DNA of 64,000 bases, from contig OX419755.1 of the NCBI GenBank assembly GCA_948567375.1, positions 8,747,001 through 8,811,000 of the forward strand, read 5' to 3'. Shown here piece by piece: positions 22,165-34,036 of this stretch. The translations under genes were made by a program, and so were the position numbers. Each line of letters starts with the position of its first letter. Position 1 is the stretch's first letter. This stretch comes from Lunularia cruciata. Its lineage: Eukaryota > Streptophyta > Marchantiopsida > Lunulariales > Lunulariaceae. The notes beneath the pieces are model-generated. The model made no database searches. It saw only the letters and a program-made list of their open reading frames with translations, and was not told where the DNA came from.

Positions 22165-24078
22165 ACTTTGGAAGATGGAGCAAGGTAAGTTCATTGTGCT
22201 ATCCAACAACATCAAGGCTTGGAAGCATGATAGTAACCATACTAATGAAGCATAAGGAGGAATTATGGAGCGTCAAGGCTGACCTTGTAGTGATGAAGGC
22301 AGGGTTTGCTCAATAAGAGAAGGACTTTGTGGATTACAAGATTGCACAAGAATAGAGTTTGTGGGAGAAGGATTGGGAGATCTTCAAGATGAAGGAAGAG
22401 ATAACAAGCTTGAGGCAATGTATTATCCAATAGGACTCCAATTTGACAATTGTCAAAAGTAAATCCAAGTGATGAATGGAGGAGATGAAGAAGAAGCATG
22501 CCAAGGAGTTGGATGCTATGGACAAGGAGGTGATGTCTCTAAAGAAGGAGTTGGAGAATCTAAGGAAGGAGAGAGCCATAGAGGAGAATCTTGTGATGTC
22601 ACCTTGGAAGTAGCCAAGATGTGCATCAAGGAGTTGTCCACAATCATGGTGGACCATGAAGATAGGGCCCACATTCTCTAAGTGCAAGTCAGACAAGTGG
22701 CGAAGATGGAGTTGCAATCCATCCATGATACTCTAGATGAGGAACAAACAAGAGTTCTTATAGTTTTGGAAGACACTAATAGTAGGTTGAAGAATCAAGT
22801 GGAATTGGTTGTTACAACCCAAGCTCACTTGGCTAAGCAACAAAAGTGGATGTAAAAAATATATGCCTTAGAAGCCAAGCCCTACACTATTGAATAGTTA
22901 AGCAAGCTTGGCCGAGAAGTTGCACAAGCATGATGATGCTAAGTTTGAGAGTGTCTTAAGCAATAGCCACTACAAATTGGAAGAGTATAATGAGCATGTT
23001 GAGGAGCTGATTTAGAGGTGTAAAGGAGAAGGAGGGTCAGGTAAGTAGATTTTAGTGTACAATTCTTGTGTAATTCTAGAGCGTACTTTATCATGATGAC
23101 AGTACCATCAAGTTAGGGACTTTAGTGTTCTGGGAGCACAATTGGGTTGAGGACTTCACCGCAATGAGATGTCTCCATGCAATGACATGTATAGGAACTC
23201 TTTGAGCAATTAAGGATCTATACATTAAATTGATTCTTTTGTAAATATCTGAATGTCAAGACCATTCTCTTGATGTGAAGCTAGATTCATAGTATTGGTA
23301 GAGTGAACAATAAGTGTATCTTTGCAGGTGGCACCGCCATAGCATTTCATTTGTAACAACCAATTAGGTAAAATAGGGTAGTCTTAATTCATAGTTATGG
23401 AATTGTGACATCACATAGCCATGGATGCACCCCATCTTATTATAGTGGAGAGTATAAGGGAAGTCACCCCAACTTAATACAATTTTAGTCAGCACAGATT
23501 GGAATTCAGTTTCATACTTGTCTGTTCAAACTCATAAATGTGCAATCACCTTGCTTGTGTGTTTGCAAAGTTGACTCTATTGTGAGGATGATGCTTGAGG
23601 ACTTGTTAGATCTTGAGTGTGTCAATGTCAATATGGTGTATGCTTCATGATCACTCAGTTGAGTAGTAGTGATAAACTTAAAGTAGGCACACTAAGTGTT
23701 GAGGTGCGGGAGGGCAGTCAAACTTGTGAATTTTGAAGAGTTGGGGTGACATGTTGAGAGCTATGATGGTTGTGAGTGTCATAAAGTATCATATGTAACA
23801 AAAAGCATAGTGCATTGCCAACCTACAGTTTAGTAGTGAGGAGTGCCTTCTCAAAGTGGTAGAATGCTCTCATTGGCATTGTGGTGTGCATTGTTTAGGT
23901 GACTGAATCATACCCTTCAAGAGCTCATGTAGTGAGATGTCATTTGTGCATATGATTGAGTGCTTTTATTTTTGTCATAGTGTGCCACAAATGGGTACTC
24001 TACCCTCTTCTAGGAATTGTCCTGATCAAGAGGTTAAATATGTAACAGTAGCCAACTTGTGACAAAGTGACACTTTCC
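22165..24078 (+). repeat. Family D long direct repeat, copy 2
   Basis: It is homologous to 17340-19313 from 'gtaagttcattgtg' to 'gtgacaaagtgaca'. Its coiled-coil frame (about 22260-23040) carries more stops than copy 1; the block KKHAKELDAMDKEVMSLKKE is still readable. The TATA-like gagagtataag is at 23446-23456. Together with copy 1 it is best explained as the 3' LTR of one element. A tandem duplication is the alternative. Confidence 0.6.
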
Positions 24079-24079
24079 C

Positions 24080-24660
24080 TTCAATCCTAGCTGATTCTAA
24101 ACCATATCCTTGTAGGAATGACCTATTCGTACCAGCAATATTGCAAGTATATCAAACACTAGGCTATCAAACTCTTCCTTTCTTCCTTGTAGTAGTAGGG
24201 CACTGCAAAAGGAGCAATGTAAGTGGCTCCCCATTCATCTTCAAATCTTGGTGCAAGAGCTTATAATATTTGTCAAACATTTTGGCCTAGTGTAAAAGCT
24301 CTCTTGCATACATATAATTAGAGAACAATGCCTAGCCATTGGTTAAGTAGGTGATTCATTGCTATTTGAAGAGCTTCATACTTGGTTCTACAATGGCTCT
24401 TTTTGCAGGGTCCTTCTAACTAGCTACATGCCATCCATTGTTCTTGGAGTGCTTATTGTTAAAGTGGCTCTTGACCTTTAGGGTTAGCTCCTTTATTTGC
24501 AAATTTTGTATCCGTTTTCATTTCTTTTGCAACCTGAGCATTTGGGCTGAGTACCATTTGCCAATGGTCCTTAGTCCAATTCAATAGATTACCGGACATT
24601 CCCCCTAAAGTCCTTTCTCTCTTGCCTCTCATCTCATGAATCATATGAAAGTTTGATAAC
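24080..24660 (-). pseudogene. Fragment related to the family C LTR protein
   Basis: The minus-strand piece 24644-24459 reads MRGKRERTLGG, then LLNWTKDHWQMVLSPNAQ. This shares the pattern KRG-x-W-T-x3-W-x2-V-L with the block at 12522-12812. Further minus-strand remains (ALAPRFEDEWGATYIAPFAV after correcting a stop, about 24190-24260) follow, in broken frames. It shows that this domain is present in a second repeat copy, in a different neighbourhood. Confidence 0.45.
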
Positions 24661-25515
24661 TCCGAAATCTAGAGTAGGAATCCCAAGTGCAACTTCTAAT
24701 AACATCCATCTTATAATAGTACACTCCATATTTTTCCATAGCAAGGATCTAAGGATGGCCTTGGGAGCCTTCCTATAAGTCTTAAGAGTGACTACCATGA
24801 TTCCTGCAAACATGCTACTAGCTACTTATGTACTATGCCAAATGCCGAACTTGACACTGAGTTCTTCAGATCACACCAAGTGCCACTCTAAGAAAAAACT
24901 CTAAGTTCTCACTTCTTCAGAAGAATTTGCAAGACATTACTCAATCAAGTAGGCAAATGGATTGATTTGTGAAAAGTGCCACTACAAGCCATGCACTTCA
25001 ATTCATACACCCAAACCTTGGTCATTCTGTAGCACTTGAGTAGTTGCAAAGTAGGTAGGCACTTGCTGTTATGCAGGTAAAGGCCTTTGCATGTCATCCT
25101 CAAGGAAAGTCACTCTCCCACCTGCTGGAAATCCATTTGCCACCCACTTTCTCCAATACATTAGAGGTAATTGGTAATTGCCATTGGTGGCAAGTTCAAA
25201 TTATGGTGGTACTTTCTACTTAGTGCAAATGGTGGCACTCAGCCCATACATCTCACCTACCAGCACTTTGAGTGTTTCATATCCTGCAAGCACTTTGAAT
25301 GGTCCCTCAACAGTCCAAGTGCTATTCCATTCTCACAAACTTGGGGTCATTCTACACTTCTCCAAGTGCTTCTTGTTTCCTTCGTGACACAACTTTGATT
25401 GCCACCTTGATACAGTGGCCCTATAGCTCATGTGGTCTCCAAACTCATTCTTCTTGTCAACATTCAAGATTATCCTACATCACTCAGAGTGCTAAACATC
25501 CTACAAGTAAGCTAC
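24661..25515. other. No gene seen
   Basis: AT-rich, with short open stretches only (such as 25171-25398 and 25299-25535) and no recognisable domain. The words 'caagtgc' and 'cactttgag' recur many times between 24880 and 25380, without regular spacing. Confidence 0.4.
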
Positions 25516-25999
25516 AAGTACTTGGGACTTGGTAAGTGGCCATTGGCCAGTCCCTCTGTCCAATGCCAACTCCTAACCCTACAAATCCTACCAACATTAC
25601 CAACCAGGTAGATATTAGTGCTTGGAAAAGAAATGATAGCAAAGCTTCAGTAGCAATCAAAGATTTTTGTGCACCATGTAACAATAAACTTTACCAATAA
25701 GAAAAAAAGTGAGGCAATGCATATAATAAGAATTTTCTCCTCCACAACAAACTTATTACATCAACATTACCTTTGGTGCAAATTTCTTGGACTGAAAATA
25801 AAGCCTCAATAATATTATACCCCAACACTTGCACAAATTTTAAGCACTAATGCAATAATGTACTGCCACCAGCATAAGCATCATGGATCAAAATGAAGTC
25901 TTGACCCTAATGGATTCCATGCACTCCAAATACTAAAATGTCATGCATCAACTCAAGACACATGGTAACTTGACCACTAACAACCTAACTACCATTCTA

Positions 26000-28220
26000 C
26001 TTCAAGAAAAGATTGCCATGCAGTCTGCTTCCTCTAAAGGCATGTTTTCTTCAGTGCACAGTTTCAAAAGAAACAGAGGGGTAAGAATTCCTTCACATGC
26101 AACAAAAAAATTCAGAACTTGCATCCCTCTGGCATGCAAAAAGAAGATGCACTCAGAAAAGGAAAACGCCCAAGGACTTCTTGCCCAAACTGCACGTAGC
26201 ACGGCCATTGGCATCATGACTGCTTTCAATTAAAAACTGCAGCCCATGCTGCAACATCATCAGAATCAAAGCATAAAGGAAAACTGAAAAGCACATCCGA
26301 TGGCATTCCACAACAAAGAAGAGATTCTTAAATGGAGTCTTGGTACATAAAGCAAGTTGTGAATTGTTAATGTGTTCAATTGGGTAATCGGATGGTGATT
26401 GTACCAACACTGCAGATTGGTAATGATGACTTGTCACCAAGGTAGATACAAGTGTCTATCCACTGGTTCTAAAGAGTGTAGATTGGTGTCATTTCTAGAA
26501 ATTGAATTTTCTTGTGTGCTTGGTGATGGGAGGCACCGATATCAATATACCAATGTGCATTTTTTGCCTCATCTAGAATTAGGGCTTGTGCAGAGCAACA
26601 TACACAAGCAAGGAAAACAAACTCAATGTATGCTTGGTCAGACAAGTTGCCTACTGTTGTATGATCTCTCTGTAATATACTATTTGGCTCAAGAGTGTAA
26701 GACACAGTAAGTTCATGGACTAATCTAACACTTTGTCCAAAAACAGCAAATTCCTTTTTGATTGTATTGATTTCCTCTATCAGATCATACTTTCTTGATC
26801 TTCATGCTTTATTGAGTTTAAAGCAAGATAGAGTTTCTACTTCCCTATCATGAAAAATAAAAATCTGAAACCACTAGTATCATTCTTAAACAAGTGATAA
26901 TATCTTGATCCTCCTATTGAGCTCATGCTCAAAAGACCACAAATGTCACTTTGAAAGAACTCTCCAAGTCTGTAATTGCTTCTACTATCCCTAGATTTTG
27001 CAAAAGGTAAGCTATGTTGCTTTCCTACAGCTTTCCTACTTCTCACTCTCCCCATTGCTTGCAAGAATACAGTTTGCGTAGGAAATGTTAAGTATCTTGG
27101 TCACAGTGATCTAAAGTATGTAAAACTTTGAATAATAGACATCCTTCATCACCATTGTCCCATCTTCATCCATGTAGCCCTCTTTGGTGTAGGTTGTTTG
27201 GATGCCTTTGTCTGCTGCTTGACCAATGCTGAATACGTTCCACTTCAACTCCAGAACGTAGAAAACTCCTCAGATAGCTCCTTCTTGTCTTCTTGCACCA
27301 TTCTTACAAGAAATTGGGATGTCTCACACTCTATTAACCCAATAGTCAGCAATATACATGGGCCAAGTTCCTTCTTCAATCTCCTTGAAATCTTGGAACA
27401 ACTCTAGTATATCAGTCATGTGCTCTGAAGCTCCTCCATTAGCATACCAAACATCATTGTCGAGATGATCAATACTTGTGGTAGTGCTAAAAGAACAGCA
27501 AATGCAATACTATGTCTCATTAGAGTATTGGTGTGGCTTTTAGGATTAGCCTCATTGTGAGGATTTCTTCTGTGGAGGTGCTGCTGACCTGTACATTCTC
27601 TTGCTTAGTGCCCTTCTTCTTGCATTTTTTGCAGCTTGTTCTCTTCTTCAGTTCAAATAAATATGTTGGTCTTCTATTGAGTCCCCCAATAATTGCTACC
27701 TATTTTGCTTCTCCTATTGGTAGCAAGAAAGTCTCTCTCCTATAAACTCTCACCTTTCTCCTCTCCAAATCTATTCAAGAATTTTTCCTTGAGTGTCTTG
27801 GAGTGAGTCTCTTGATGGTTTGTTGCTTCTCAGCTACATTATCCCATACTACTATTATGTGGAAATAAGCTTGCGGTAAACTATAAATAATCTTGGTGAT
27901 TATTGAGGAATAGTCTGTTCTAACACCAATGTTATTCAACTGACTAGCAAGAGTTTCTACTTGGCTAATAAAACCCACTACCTCTTCTACCGGTTTCATT
28001 TGTAATAGAAAGAATCTCCACTAGAGAACTTGCTTGTTCTATGAAGCACATTGCTCATGTGATGATATTAATCTAGTTGAGATTTGGTTTGTGGTTGTAA
28101 AATTGATTCATCTTTGTAAATACTTTGGTTCTATGGCTGCACAAATGTACATTTTTGCAGTATCATTCTTGCTCTACCAGTTGGTATCTCCTCCATCTGG
28201 TATGGATTTTTTATAGTCTT
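26000..28220 (-). pseudogene. Copia remnant of unit 1: gag, integrase part, protease part
   Basis: Minus strand. Gag: EQCASxNKQVLW, then MKPVEEVVGFISQVETLASQ (27999-27775 and upstream to 28220), a UBN2-type copia gag. Integrase: KAVGKQHSLPFAKSRDSRS and LGEFFQSDICGLLSMSSIGG (27064-26837). Protease: AHWYIDIGASHH (about 26590-26550), with Ile in place of Thr or Ser in the D-T/S-G-A motif, followed by the post-protease stretch to about 26000. The protease piece lies downstream of the integrase piece, the reverse of a normal copia, so two fragments are probably joined here. RT and RNase H are absent. Unit 2 has the same order. Confidence 0.75.
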
Positions 28221-28338
28221 TGTACCATTAATGAACCTTGTAAATCTCTTTGACTTGAAGAAGATCACCTAGAATTTCCAAATCAAGAAATTATACCGAT
28301 TGAATCAACTAATATGTGCTATACTTCACACACTGTTT

Positions 28339-28590
28339 CTTGTCCCCATTGTGTCCCAATTTACTCTCAAATCTGAAAGACTTTCTCTACATTATCATCT
28401 CTCTGAAATTTTACACCAAGAATAATCTTCTGTTATGCTTGATGCGCCAGGAAGCATCATTCCTTGTTCCCATTATGTCCCAATCTACTCTAAGATCTGA
28501 AAGATCTCTTCTATATTCTCTGTCTCTATGAAATTCTACACCAAAAAGAATATTATAGTACTCTTGATGAGTTGGGAAACATGGACCATT
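28339..28590. repeat. Tandem duplication of about 124 bp in unit 1
   Basis: The sequence from cttgtccccattgtgtccc (28339) is repeated from ccttgttcccattatgtcc (28462). Unit 2 has the same pair at about 36600-36830, so the duplication is older than the unit duplication. Confidence 0.7.
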
Positions 28591-29529
28591 TATTGAAAAT
28601 TATCATAAATATTAATGCAAATCTGCACACCATTTACAACTTACAAGGAATACAAAAAGGTATATAAAGCACTTTTACATATTGCTTCTTATTGCAAATC
28701 TACTTGGATGAAGCCATGAATGGAATACCATAATAGAATACCTACAGGCTAATATGCGCGTTGAAAGTTAATGAAAATTTTGTCATATTCTGTGGCCTTG
28801 CTTCTCTAGGCTACACCTCTCTCAAGCTTCTTGACTATCCGCCGTCCTCTTGATGTAATGAACCATGGCTCTCTCAAAAGGAAGACCTAAATACTCTAAC
28901 TAATGCTGGGGCCTCGATGCCGTGTACAACCCCAACACCTAAAATATAGCTACATGCTATATCCATGCCACATGTTTTACCATCTGATCTGAAATGTACT
29001 TTCAACAATTATATCGATCCAGCGTTGTTTACAACCGGGATAGCTCTCACACCCTAATTGACATTTTTTTCTAACAACTTAACCCCTTTTTTTAGAGAAA
29101 AATGTCTCTAACATTGCTTATCGAAGTTGAGATTTCATTTTCATCGTCGTCCCCCTGATACGTCCTCAAGATAAGGTCTTCAACTGGCTGAATGCTCATC
29201 TACATCAAGCTTTGCACTTGAAACAGCGAAACAAGCTCCCTTACGTATCGCCACAACAGATATTAAAAGCGTTTGTTTTTACTACTTTTATCAACAATGA
29301 TCCAGGTGAGCAATTTTACTATCTCCGTTCCACCTGAATTGCTGGTATCTCGACTACACTATCCGATTCAAAAGGAGTGAGTGATTTTAATCAAAACTCC
29401 ACTGCCTAACTAGCTAAACGAAATGATATGGATATGGATTTGCTTACAACAAGGATAGCTTTCACACCCTTCGATCCCTGATGTTAATTGACATTTTTCT
29501 CTAGAATAGGTTAGGAAAGGCGTGCTTAC
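28591..29529. other. Non-coding: probable copia LTR remnant, then repeated upstream segment
   Basis: 28591-28990 matches unit 2 at about 36840-37290 and may be the copia 5' LTR (minus strand). 29030-29215 is a diverged direct repeat of 29445-29640, which contains the exon-like ORF. 29215-29410 matches unit 3 at 61310-61500. No gene of its own. Confidence 0.45.
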
Positions 29530-29664
29530 CGAAGTTGAGATTGCATTTTCATTGACATTGTCATCTTCTTGGTACATCCTCAAGATAAGGTCTTCAACTT
29601 GCTGAATGCCATCTAAATCAAGCTTTGTTGCATCGGATCCCGTAACAATGGCAAACGGAGCCAT
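29530..29664 (-). other. Exon-like ORF, divergent from the germin-like gene
   Basis: From the ATG at 29664 the minus strand encodes 45 residues, starting MAPFAIVTGSDATKLDLDG and ending NENAISTS, then meets a perfect splice-donor-like TCG|GTAAGC at 29529. It lies 555 bases upstream of the germin-like start and is divergently oriented, so it could be a first exon sharing an intergenic promoter. Related segments occur at about 29106-29215, 37430-37560 and 61640-61770, but those have gatgag instead of gatgg, which shifts the frame. I do not recognise the protein, and no second exon is evident downstream because copia sequence follows. It may be a captured gene fragment. Confidence 0.35.
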
Positions 29665-30039
29665 CTTGCCATCAGCCGCAATTTAGCGTTTCATGGAAGC
29701 GCCTTTCTCTGCAAATACCGTCTCCTCTTCAAGCTAGGAACTTGCGACAAATTATCTCCCACATCTCAACGGCCGGACTTCACGAGGTGGAGTGAATACG
29801 AATTATATGGAGGACAGCAGTAGATGCGATACCATCCAAACGTTTTTTCCCAAGACCGGCCGAGGTGTTTATCATCTCTCTCTTCAGCGTATTGACTTGC
29901 CCGTACTGCTGTTCCAAACTTGAGAGTTTGGCAGTATCCGCGAGCAAGATGAATTGCAAAATAACAGAACTGGGGTTAACAAGTCGAGAGTTCTAGCTGC
30001 CTGCCCTTTGACCACAGCTCCTCATATCAATATCATACA

Positions 30040-30051
30040 CTATATATATAC
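30040..30051 (+). promoter_or_regulatory. TATA box of germin-like gene copy 1
   Basis: ctatatatatac, about 170 bases before the start codon, in a block conserved between all three copies (37941-37949 and 62142-62149). The conserved stretch accacagctcctcatatcaa lies just upstream. Confidence 0.65.
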
Positions 30052-30218
30052 CGCTTGTGCTCCGCGATGTACCACAAGTAGTTGCGTCCTTGATCTAGAA
30101 CCTGAGCTGAACAATATAGTTGCATGTGCATTCTCAGGCCCGTTTAACTTCCTTCCCACCGAATCCTCATTTGTTGCTGAATCCTGCGCTATCCATCCGT
30201 TCACATTTTTTGAGTAAA

Positions 30219-30830
30219 ATGGCTTCGTTCGTAGCGGCGGTCATCTTCTTTTTTGCCACATTGCATCTTCATCAGGTGCTTGCCGCAGACCCTGATATAA
30301 CCACCGACTTTGTGGTTCCGCTTGGTATCAATGCTTCCACGCTAAATGGAAGCTTCTTTACTTCCACTCTCCTCAGAAATGTGACGATAGGTCAAGCAAC
30401 TTCCGCTACGGTGACCCCTGTGAATTCCAAGGCATTTCCAGCTCTGGTAGGATTGGGAGTCTCCTTCGCAATGCTCACTTATCCACCACAAACTCTCAAC
30501 GCTCTTCACATTCATCCCCGTGGTTCTGAGCTCCTCTACGTTGTCGACGGTGCGTTGAGCGTCGGGGTTATTGACTCCACCAACAAGCTGTTCACCCAAA
30601 CGTTGTATCAAGGTGATTTGTTCGTGTTCCCCAAGGGTTTGGTACACTTCCAGGTTAACTGGGACACCAATCAGACAGCAGTTGCTGTGGCTGGATTCAG
30701 CAGTTCAAATCCCGGACTCATTCGATTGCCTGCCAACCTTTTCAACTCAGGAATATGTGATGTGGTGCTAGAGAAATCGTTTGGAGTGTCTAGTGACGTA
30801 GTGGACAGCTTGAAAGCAGCACAGATGTGA
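30219..30830 (+). CDS. Germin-like protein (secreted cupin), intact
   Basis: 203 residues, no intron, stop TGA at 30828. I chose the ATG at 30219 because it starts a typical signal peptide (MASFVAAVIF...HQVLA, cleavage before ADPD near residue 23) and is the start shared by all copies; the frame is open further upstream. It is a single beta-barrel cupin. Germin box 1 is ALHIHPRGSELLYVVDG (His97, His99, Glu104) and box 2 is GDLFVFPKGLVHFQVN (His143), so all four manganese ligands are present. N-glycosylation sites: NAS, NGS, NVT and NQT. It has a single Cys (180) and lacks the N-terminal Cys pair of true germins, as in the 9-3-type germin-like proteins. Such proteins act in the cell wall, some as superoxide dismutases or oligomeric defence proteins; the enzyme activity cannot be told from sequence. 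Confidence 0.93.
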   Translation: MASFVAAVIFFFATLHLHQVLAADPDITTDFVVPLGINASTLNGSFFTSTLLRNVTIGQATSATVTPVNSKAFPALVGLGVSFAMLTYPPQTLNALHIHPRGSELLYVVDGALSVGVIDSTNKLFTQTLYQGDLFVFPKGLVHFQVNWDTNQTAVAVAGFSSSNPGLIRLPANLFNSGICDVVLEKSFGVSSDVVDSLKAAQM

Positions 30831-31470
30831 TCGCATCTTGCAATTATGCAGTTCTAGTAGTGAATTATATTGTTAGTCGGTGGATCGACAAGGAACTAAG
30901 CCAGCAAGTTTAGGATCATTGATGCTGGAAAACCGAGCCCTTTTCTTTGGGAGTGCATTTATAAACTCAAGACTATTCATTTTTACAACTGTACGGTAGT
31001 ATCACAAGTCTTATAACAGACGTCATAGTGATTTTTTGCCAATTGAATCTTTTGATTTTTGACAATGATTTTTTGTCAAAATTGTCAGGATTTTTTGTTC
31101 ATTTAAGTGGATCCGGAATCGTTTCAACTGCCTCGTCAGTACCGCACGCTCTATGGATAAAATCCGCTTAATTAAATTAGCTAACTACGCATGACCTGGA
31201 GATTAGTTGAGAAATATTTTCTCAGTACATACAAATACAGAAATACATATTGTTGATGTCAACTTCAATTTGATAAGCCGAATCACACATACCATCACAT
31301 TGTTTAACTGACAGCTTTCAATTCCAGATTAAATTGGGGAGAACAAATCTTATTACACACGTCACTACATGACATATTAATCGTAACTTTAGCGTCCCAA
31401 GACAGAAATCAGATTCTTGTTAGTGAATGAAAGACTGTTATTTGTGTTTCATGGCTTAATCCGGAGATGG

Positions 31471-31783
31471 AACACTTCACAAAATTTCAAAATTTCTCTC
31501 TCAAAAATCTGCCTATAGCCCGAAGAATAATAGTTTCAATTCTCTATGATTATGATTCTGCACACCGAACAATTTCGAAATACTCATATCTCTAGGAGAA
31601 ACGGAGAGCAGAAAAAGAAGAAAACCCCTTTTCCTTCCAGTAAGTGACAATGACGAGTTCCTGAAACATGATCAACACCCCAGGGTGGACCAAATTTGCA
31701 TGCTGTGTCGGGCGAAAAGACATGGAAATTGGCGAAATTGGCGAAAAGTGGCGAAAAGACATGGAAGATAAACTTGACTTGGA
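31471..31783. other. Spacer between duplicated units 1 and 2
   Basis: No gene. It contains a short repeated phrase (gaaattggcgaaattggcgaaaagtggcgaaaagacatgg, 31724-31764). Unit 2 homology starts immediately after it. Confidence 0.4.
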
Positions 31784-32780
31784 AGGCGTGTGGGACTTGG
31801 TAAGTGGCCAGTCCGTCTGTCTAATGCAAACTCCCGACCCTACAAATTCTACCGACATTTCCAACTCTCCTGACCCTACAAATCCTATCGACATTACCAA
31901 CTAGGCACATATCAATACTTGGAAAAGAAATGATAAAAAAGCTTTAGTAGCAATCAAATCAAAGATTGTTCTGCACCAAGTGAAAGAACACACAATACTA
32001 ATAAGAAAATAAGCGAGGGAATGCACACAATAGGAGTTACTATAGCAACATTACCGTCGGGGCAAATTCATTGGACTGAAAATGAAGCCTCAAGAATCTC
32101 TTACCCCAACACTTGCACAGCTTTCAAGCACAAAGTTGAACCTGAACCCTAATGGGTTCCATGCCCCCCAAATACAAAAATGTAATGCTACAATTCAAGA
32201 CATATGGTAATGTTGTCGTACGTTTCCTTTCTTTCCTTTTTCTCACTGAACAAATTGAGTGTTTAGTTGTGAAGCTTACCTATCAAAGGTTGTATATAGA
32301 TTTTTCACTACTAACCTGAGCTCACCTGTTTGCCCAAACCTTGGTATTTTCTACTCTTGTGTCTAGAATTCTTTCTACAAGGAAAGGAAATAACAGGCAA
32401 CATGAGATTTATCATAACACGTACTTCTAATCCATCGGTCATCATTTCTAATGTTACCAAAGAGACATACAGATCACATCTAGAAAAAGAAGAACTTAAG
32501 TATAATGCATAAACACCCATCCAAGCTAAATGGGTGTACAATCAAGCACGCAAACCTAAAGAGTATCCAAACACAATTTCTAATAGCAACTCTCCATGCT
32601 TGTGGTGGAAATGACCTTCATAGCTTTCTTGCTCTAAACAAAAATTGATTTCAATCTTTACTCCAAGTTTTATAGAGTCTCTCCTCCAATTTTACATCAA
32701 ATCTTTTTTCAAGTAATGAAATTCTAAGCTTTTTTTAATGGGAAAACCTCTATGAGGTTTAGATGAAAATATGTCTTTCT

Positions 32781-32860
32781 CTATAGCTTTGATTCTGATG
32801 ATTTTACTTCAATAGAAATTCTATGGCTTTGATTCTGATGATTTTACTTTAATAGAAATT
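32781..32860. repeat. 40-bp tandem duplication
   Basis: The unit at 32781-32820 is repeated at 32821-32860 with two mismatches. Confidence 0.9.
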
Positions 32861-34010
32861 CTATGAGATACCTTTCCAGTGACATAAAATACAGCTCAAT
32901 TCAAAAAATATATCTCTTTTGACAAGGTATCATACATTGGCAAATTTTTGTAATTCTAACACTAATTTTGAAATCCTAAGTAGTGCTCAATTTTTTATTC
33001 TTGAACAAGTTTTGGCCAATTTTTGCTCAGAGATACATTTTAAAAGTAAGGAACATTTAAGAAGCTACAATACTTCCACATAATTTAAACATTCAATTTC
33101 AATTGGAAGTGGAATTACTTTATGACACTTATGATGAGTTTTTCAATATAATTTGTTGCATAGGTTCAAATTCTCTATAAACCCTAAGCCAATTAAAACT
33201 TACACAATAGTTGGTTGTGCTCTATATAAATTTTTGTGAAGTTTGAAGGCTTAACCCAACTCCAATCCCTAGAGCTAACTTGTGAGCTCTACCAACCTAA
33301 GTACACTTGATTCAAGACATTGAATTCTTTATTTGATAAATTTGTATGAAACTTTGCATTGAAGTGCAAGATCTAGTTGCAAAAGATTTGCATGAGTTGA
33401 TTTAAACAATAACTTGAGAAGTAACCAAAACCCCAAAAGTGATAATCATCTCCTTCTCAACACCTTGATTTCCAAAGTTCCAACTTTAATCAATATGATC
33501 TAATTTGAGGTTTGCTTCAACACAAAATTTCTTGAGCTTAGCACCATAAAAATATATCTACTCTCCAGCTTCATTAATAGATAAAAACATGTACCATGAG
33601 ACTGTAGTAATTTTCTAATTTGTGCATCTAGGTATGAATTTAACACTCTTTGATTCAATTAACCATATCCCACTAAAAGTCTCCTCAAATCATTCAAGTT
33701 TTGTCACCAATTCATATCATGTTAGATTCTTTTCCAATTGTGGTCTTCCTTTTCCAAACGCTCTTTTACAACTTCCTTGATCATCAAAGAACTTTAGACT
33801 TACCTTGTTGGACCCAAGCACTTGGAATTTTATCATTTAGCTTTTTTCACTTTTTGAAAAATGGACCCCACTACTCTACATTGAAACTCTTGAATGAGAT
33901 TAAAGTTTTCTCATAAGTAGAAATTCTGCTCATAAGTAAACATCAAAAGGATGAGAAGATTTGTGTTCTCCATCATTGACTCCATGAATGCCACCTCAAA
34001 ATGTGCACCA

Positions 34011-34036
34011 TCCAATCCAATCCAATCCAATCCAAT
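34011..34036. repeat. TCCAA microsatellite
   Basis: Five perfect TCCAA units followed by a partial sixth. Confidence 0.95.

Larger units (their letters stand above)
25516..31470 (+). repeat. Duplicated unit 1: copia remnant plus germin-like gene
   Basis: The left edge (cttgggacttggtaagtggcc at 25526) matches unit 2 at 31796. The right edge (near catggcttaatccggagat, about 31450) matches unit 2 near 39400. The unit carries a minus-strand copia remnant, a tandem repeat, a repeated exon-like segment and the intact germin-like gene. Because both units have the copia remnant in the same state, the copia insertion and its decay began before the duplication. Confidence 0.7.

Noticed and set aside
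30120..30218. Upstream extension of the germin-like frame
   Set aside because: The frame is open, but the ATG at 30219 begins the signal peptide and is the start shared by all three copies; the extension lies in the 5' untranslated region after the TATA box.
30342..30647. 101-codon minus-strand frame antisense to the germin-like gene
   Set aside because: Present at the same place in all three copies as a shadow of the coding strand; no independent evidence.
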